Shown piece after piece: positions 61,392 through 64,000 of a stretch of DNA of 64,000 nt. Source of the DNA: Planosporangium sp963837285 (GTDB taxonomy: Bacteria > Actinomycetota > Actinomycetes > Mycobacteriales > Micromonosporaceae); the NCBI GenBank assembly GCA_963837285.1, contig CAWIMS010000003.1, positions 620,001-684,000 of the forward strand. Reading direction: 5' to 3'. Under the pieces are notes generated by a model. That model did no database searches, had not been told where the DNA came from, and saw only the letters and a list, made by a program, of their open reading frames with translations. Each line of letters begins with the position of its first letter. Position 1 is the first letter of the stretch. A program made the translations under genes and the position numbers.

Positions 61392-62717
61392 CTATTGGTG
61401 TGACAGACCGTACAGCTCCCGTCGCGCTAAGGCCATTGCCGCGGCCGGGAAGTCACCGGCAATTAACCCGATCGCCGCGAGAACGTACGCCCGGTCCACC
61501 CGGGTCTCGGCCGCCCGGGGTACCCGCCACCCACCGGCGTGATCGGTGAGCAGCGCGGCCAGCGCGGCGTCCGCGTCGGCGGCCGGGGCGTGCCGCAGCA
61601 CCCCGCCGGAGCCGATCAGCAGCCGTACCCGGCTGAGGTCGCGTCCGGCGCGTCTCGGCACACCCGGCAACCCGCCCGCCTCACCGCGGGCGTGCCGGCG
61701 CAGCGCCACCGTGGCGGCCAGCCGGGTCAGTTGCAGGTCGAGCCCGTCGGCGTCGGCCGTGTCCGGCCGGGCGGCCCGCGTCTCGGCGGCCGCCGCCAGG
61801 CTCCCCGCCGCCCGGTCGTCGATCAGCTTCTCGGCCCGGGCGGCGGCGACCACCCCGGGCGCGCTCCACCGCACCCCGAGGTCGCCCTCGACGGTACGGC
61901 TGCGCCACAGGGCTCCGGCGGGGTGCTGCGGGGCGCCCTCGGGGACCAGTACCGAGTACACGTCGGTGGTGGCGCCCCCGACATCGATGACGGCGAAATC
62001 GGTCGCGGTCCGGTCGGCGAGCAGCTCGACGGCGGTGAGTACGACGTCCGGGGTGGCGCCGCGGACCAGGCGGGCGAACCGGGGGCCACGGGACAGCTTC
62101 TTGCCGCCGATGACGTGGCGCAGGAACACGTCGCGGATCGCGGCGCGGGCCGGCTGCGGTGCGAGTACCCCGATGCGGGGCAGCACGTTGCCGGTGCCGA
62201 CCACGGGCACCCCGCGTGCCCCCAGCCGAGCGGTCACGTCGGCGCGGGCGTCGGTGTTGCCCGCGTACACCACCGGCACCCGCAGTCGCGCCGCCGCGAG
62301 GCGGGCCCCGTTGTGGCGTACCGTCTCCTCGTCGCCGCCGTCGGTGCCGCCCACCAGCAGCACCACGTCGGGTCTGGCCGCGCGCAGCGCGGTGACGCCG
62401 GGGCCGGTCAGCCGGCCGGCGGCGACGTGCACGACCCGCGCCCCGGCCGTGGTCGCCACCTGATGCCCGGCTTCGGCGCTGACCAGGGCCTCGTACCCGA
62501 CGACCGCGAGCCGCAGCCCGCCGCCGGCACTGGAGCAGGCGTAGACCGGCGTGTCCGGCGGCGCACCGAGTCCGCCGAGTTCGCCGATGGCGGCGTCCAG
62601 GCCGTCCAGGACATCCGTGCCGGCCGTGGTCGGGTGGCTGGCCGTCGCCACCAGGCTGCCCGAGCCGACATCGACGAGCGCGACCTTCGTGTACGTGGAC
62701 CCGACGTCCGCACACAC
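61392..62717 (-). CDS. MutL-type ASKHA ATPase (aminomutase reactivase)
   Basis: A 441-residue protein with the glutamate mutase MutL signature: ADVGSTYTKVALVDVGSGSL, VYACSSAGGGLRLAVVGYEA, IDVGGATTDVYSVLVPEG and LLIGSGGVLRHAP, an ASKHA ATPase fold. MutL-like proteins are found with B12-dependent mutases and are thought to reactivate or assemble them. Here it follows kal and kamE, so its client is probably lysine 5,6-aminomutase. The GTG at 62717 is chosen: the fold begins there, and upstream in-frame codons cover an inverted repeat. It is probably the last gene of the operon in view. Confidence 0.87.
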   Translation of the reverse strand: MCADVGSTYTKVALVDVGSGSLVATASHPTTAGTDVLDGLDAAIGELGGLGAPPDTPVYACSSAGGGLRLAVVGYEALVSAEAGHQVATTAGARVVHVAAGRLTGPGVTALRAARPDVVLLVGGTDGGDEETVRHNGARLAAARLRVPVVYAGNTDARADVTARLGARGVPVVGTGNVLPRIGVLAPQPARAAIRDVFLRHVIGGKKLSRGPRFARLVRGATPDVVLTAVELLADRTATDFAVIDVGGATTDVYSVLVPEGAPQHPAGALWRSRTVEGDLGVRWSAPGVVAAARAEKLIDDRAAGSLAAAAETRAARPDTADADGLDLQLTRLAATVALRRHARGEAGGLPGVPRRAGRDLSRVRLLIGSGGVLRHAPAADADAALAALLTDHAGGWRVPRAAETRVDRAYVLAAIGLIAGDFPAAAMALARRELYGLSHQ

Positions 62718-62730
62718 GATCAGGCTTTCT

Positions 62731-62795
62731 CGCCGATCTAGGACGAATGGTGCCTCGTTCGCCGGCTTTGTCCCACCATTCGTCCTAGATCGACG
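62731..62795. repeat. Inverted repeat family A, copy 2
   Basis: Arms of 22 bp (62731-62752 and 62774-62795, one mismatch) with a 21-base spacer, sharing core GATCTAGGACGAATGGTG with copy 1 at 29.9 kb. Spacer sequences differ. It lies between kal and the MutL-type gene, both on the minus strand, and could reduce transcription into the latter. Confidence 0.85.
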
Positions 62796-62812
62796 GGAAG
62801 GGGGCGGCCGGG

Positions 62813-63181
62813 TCACGAGCCCGGCGGCGGGACGACGACCGTGCCGGTGGCCGTGACGGCGACAATCGGCGGGTCCAACACCTCGGCGCCGGAGCCTGAC
62901 GTGCCCCGGCACACCACCGTGCAGGTGAAGTCGACGGTACGGCTGCGGTTTCCCATCCTGGTCACGGTCGCCGTCACCTCGACCACGTCGCCGGCCCGTA
63001 CCGGGGCGCGGAACTGCACGTCCTGGTAGGAGGCGAACAGGCCCTCGTCACCGTCGGTGCGGATGCACACCTCGGTGGCGACGTCGCCGAACAGGCCCAG
63101 CACGTACGCGCCGTCGACCAGGTTGCCGGCGTAGTGGGCGTGCGAGTACGGCACGTAGCGCCGATGGGTAACGGTGATCAT
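62813..63181 (-). CDS. kal: 3-aminobutyryl-CoA ammonia lyase (hotdog fold)
   Basis: A 122-residue hotdog protein matching Kal: HAHYAGNLVDGAYVLGLFGD, EVCIRTDGDEGLFASYQDVQ, FRAPVRAGDVVEVTATVTRM and EVLDPPIVAVTATGTVVVPP. The enzyme removes ammonia from 3-aminobutyryl-CoA to give crotonyl-CoA in the lysine 5,6-aminomutase pathway. Its ATG overlaps the kamE stop (ATGA-like, four bases). Family assignment rests on the conserved YAGNLVDGA and DGDEGLF motifs and on the operon context. An additional general thioesterase role is unlikely but not excluded. Confidence 0.85.
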   Translation of the reverse strand: MITVTHRRYVPYSHAHYAGNLVDGAYVLGLFGDVATEVCIRTDGDEGLFASYQDVQFRAPVRAGDVVEVTATVTRMGNRSRTVDFTCTVVCRGTSGSGAEVLDPPIVAVTATGTVVVPPPGS

Positions 63182-63909
63182 TTCGCCGCCAGCGCGTGCA
63201 CGAGATACGAAGCCACCTCGCGCGGCGTGGTGCCCCGGCCGAAGATCCGGTTCACGCCCAGCTCGCCGGCCATCTTCTCGTCGAACCGGGGGCCGCCGAC
63301 GACCAGCAACGGCCGGCGCGGCGCGGGGATCGCCTCCCGGAACGCGGCCGACATCTCGCGGGTGTTGTGCAGGTGCGCGTCGCGCTGCGTGACCACCTGG
63401 CTGACCAGTACCGCGTCGGCCTTCTCCGCCCGGGCCGTCTCGACCAGGTCGGGCACCGACACCTGCGCGCCGAGGTTGACCACGCGCAGTTCCCGGTAGT
63501 ACTCCAGGCCCTTCTCCCCCGCGATGCCCTTGACGTTGAGGATCGCGTCGATGCCGACGGTGTGCGCGTCGGTGCCGATGCAGGCGCCCACGACGACGAG
63601 CTTGCGGCGCAGCCGGGCCCGGACGGCCGCGTTGACCTCCTTGGCCGACAGCAGCGGGAAGTCGCGCTCGACCACCTCGACCTTGCTCAGGTCGACCAGG
63701 TGACCGACCCGGCCGTACACGACGAAGAACGTGTACCCGTCGCCCATCTGCTTGGCGTGCACCACCATCGCCGGGTCCAACCCCATCTTCCCGGCCAGCT
63801 GCAACGCCGCACCCTCCGCGCGCTTGTCCCACCGTACGGGCAGCGTGAACGACACCTGCACCATCCCGTCGCCCGTGGTGTCCCCGTAGGGCCGAATGAT
63901 GTTGCTCAT
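63178..63909 (-). CDS. kamE: Lysine 5,6-aminomutase beta subunit
   Basis: A 243-residue adenosylcobalamin- and PLP-dependent mutase subunit. The cobalamin-binding motif DxHxxG is seen in VGACIGTDAHTVGIDAILNV, followed by NVKGIAGEKGLEYY, where the lysine of the PLP imine is expected. The C-terminal Rossmann part reads LLVVGGPRFDEKMAGELGV. KamE with KamD moves the 6-amino group of beta-lysine/D-lysine to carbon 5. The start at 63909 is used; the codons before it belong to the 54-base spacer after kamD. Downstream kal and a MutL-type gene complete the unit. Confidence 0.9.
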   Translation of the reverse strand: MSNIIRPYGDTTGDGMVQVSFTLPVRWDKRAEGAALQLAGKMGLDPAMVVHAKQMGDGYTFFVVYGRVGHLVDLSKVEVVERDFPLLSAKEVNAAVRARLRRKLVVVGACIGTDAHTVGIDAILNVKGIAGEKGLEYYRELRVVNLGAQVSVPDLVETARAEKADAVLVSQVVTQRDAHLHNTREMSAAFREAIPAPRRPLLVVGGPRFDEKMAGELGVNRIFGRGTTPREVASYLVHALAAK

Positions 63910-63963
63910 CCCATGATCTTTTCTACGAGTCGCCACATCGATGAAGATGGGTTCTTGGTGTGG

Positions 63964-64000
63964 TCAGAACCAGTCGGGTCCAATGCCTTCGCGCGGGTAA
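63964..64000 (-). CDS. kamD: Lysine 5,6-aminomutase alpha subunit, last 11 codons only
   Basis: The minus strand at the window's right edge encodes the C-terminal residues YPREGIGPDWF before a TGA at 63966-63964. Only 11 codons are present, so homology cannot be judged. The call rests on position: kamD precedes kamE in actinobacterial and clostridial lysine operons, with a short gap as here (54 bases). Confidence 0.5.
   Translation of the reverse strand, partial: YPREGIGPDWF

Noticed and set aside
61074..61403. Plus-strand small protein upstream of the MutL-type gene
   Set aside because: No homology, no ribosome binding site, and it overlaps the stop of a real gene.

Overview
The window is a very GC-rich chromosomal segment of a filamentous actinomycete. 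Support for this: rbpA, a mycolate-free actinobacterial lnt-ppm1-fxsA block, Scr1-type regulators with DUF6879 partners, many GTG/TTG starts and ATGA/GTGA stop-start overlaps. The gene families fit Micromonosporaceae best, but this is an inference and no rRNA or marker phylogeny is available here. No prophage, insertion sequence or CRISPR array was recognised.

Layout. 1-6 kb: a 5'-truncated rifampin phosphotransferase gene, a VOC protein, an ECF42-type sigma factor with a frameshifted DGPF partner and a visible ECF42-like promoter, then a NUDIX gene behind a decayed XRE regulator. 6-10 kb: a hybrid histidine kinase, a SnoaL-like protein and an SDR fragment. 10-16 kb: tRNA-Trp, a TM2/GDPD pair, a DMT-like membrane protein, an EfeO/phospholipase C chimera and a MocR regulator. 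15.5-19 kb: a LuxR-type pair. 19-25 kb: the most unusual block, with an Asp-rich repeat protein, two dynamin-like GTPases, a membrane-anchored GrpE-like protein and a second acidic protein. 25-35 kb: an LPxTG subtilase, a large membrane hydrolase, PadR/HAAS, a membrane-anchored Hsp70-like protein, GDPD and an MFS exporter. 35-37.4 kb: an Scr1/DUF6879 cassette. 37.5-49 kb: glycosyltransferase, malQ, a ribbon-helix-helix/Clp-N fusion, ArsR, and many broken genes. 49-56 kb: an OtrA-like GTPase, a second Hsp70-like protein that lacks part of its ATPase domain, and another glycosyltransferase. 56-61 kb: rbpA with a sigR-like promoter, MarR with its divergent partner, fxsA-ppm1-lnt. 61-64 kb: the end of a lysine 5,6-aminomutase operon (kamD end, kamE, kal, MutL-type reactivase).

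How genes may work together. The GrpE-like protein, the two dynamin-like GTPases and the Hsp70-like ATPases form a plausible membrane-associated chaperone-GTPase system, reminiscent of but different from mycobacterial iniBAC. The ECF42 sigma factor probably controls its own DGPF partner and a second DGPF gene 44 kb away, because both carry the same promoter pattern. kamD/kamE/kal/mutL point to lysine breakdown through beta-amino acid intermediates.

Two general properties stand out. Several families of long intergenic inverted repeats sit at gene ends, and an unusually large number of genes are interrupted by single frameshifts. Some of those breaks are clearly real decay (deletions, nonsense codons); others could be sequencing errors in GC-rich runs.
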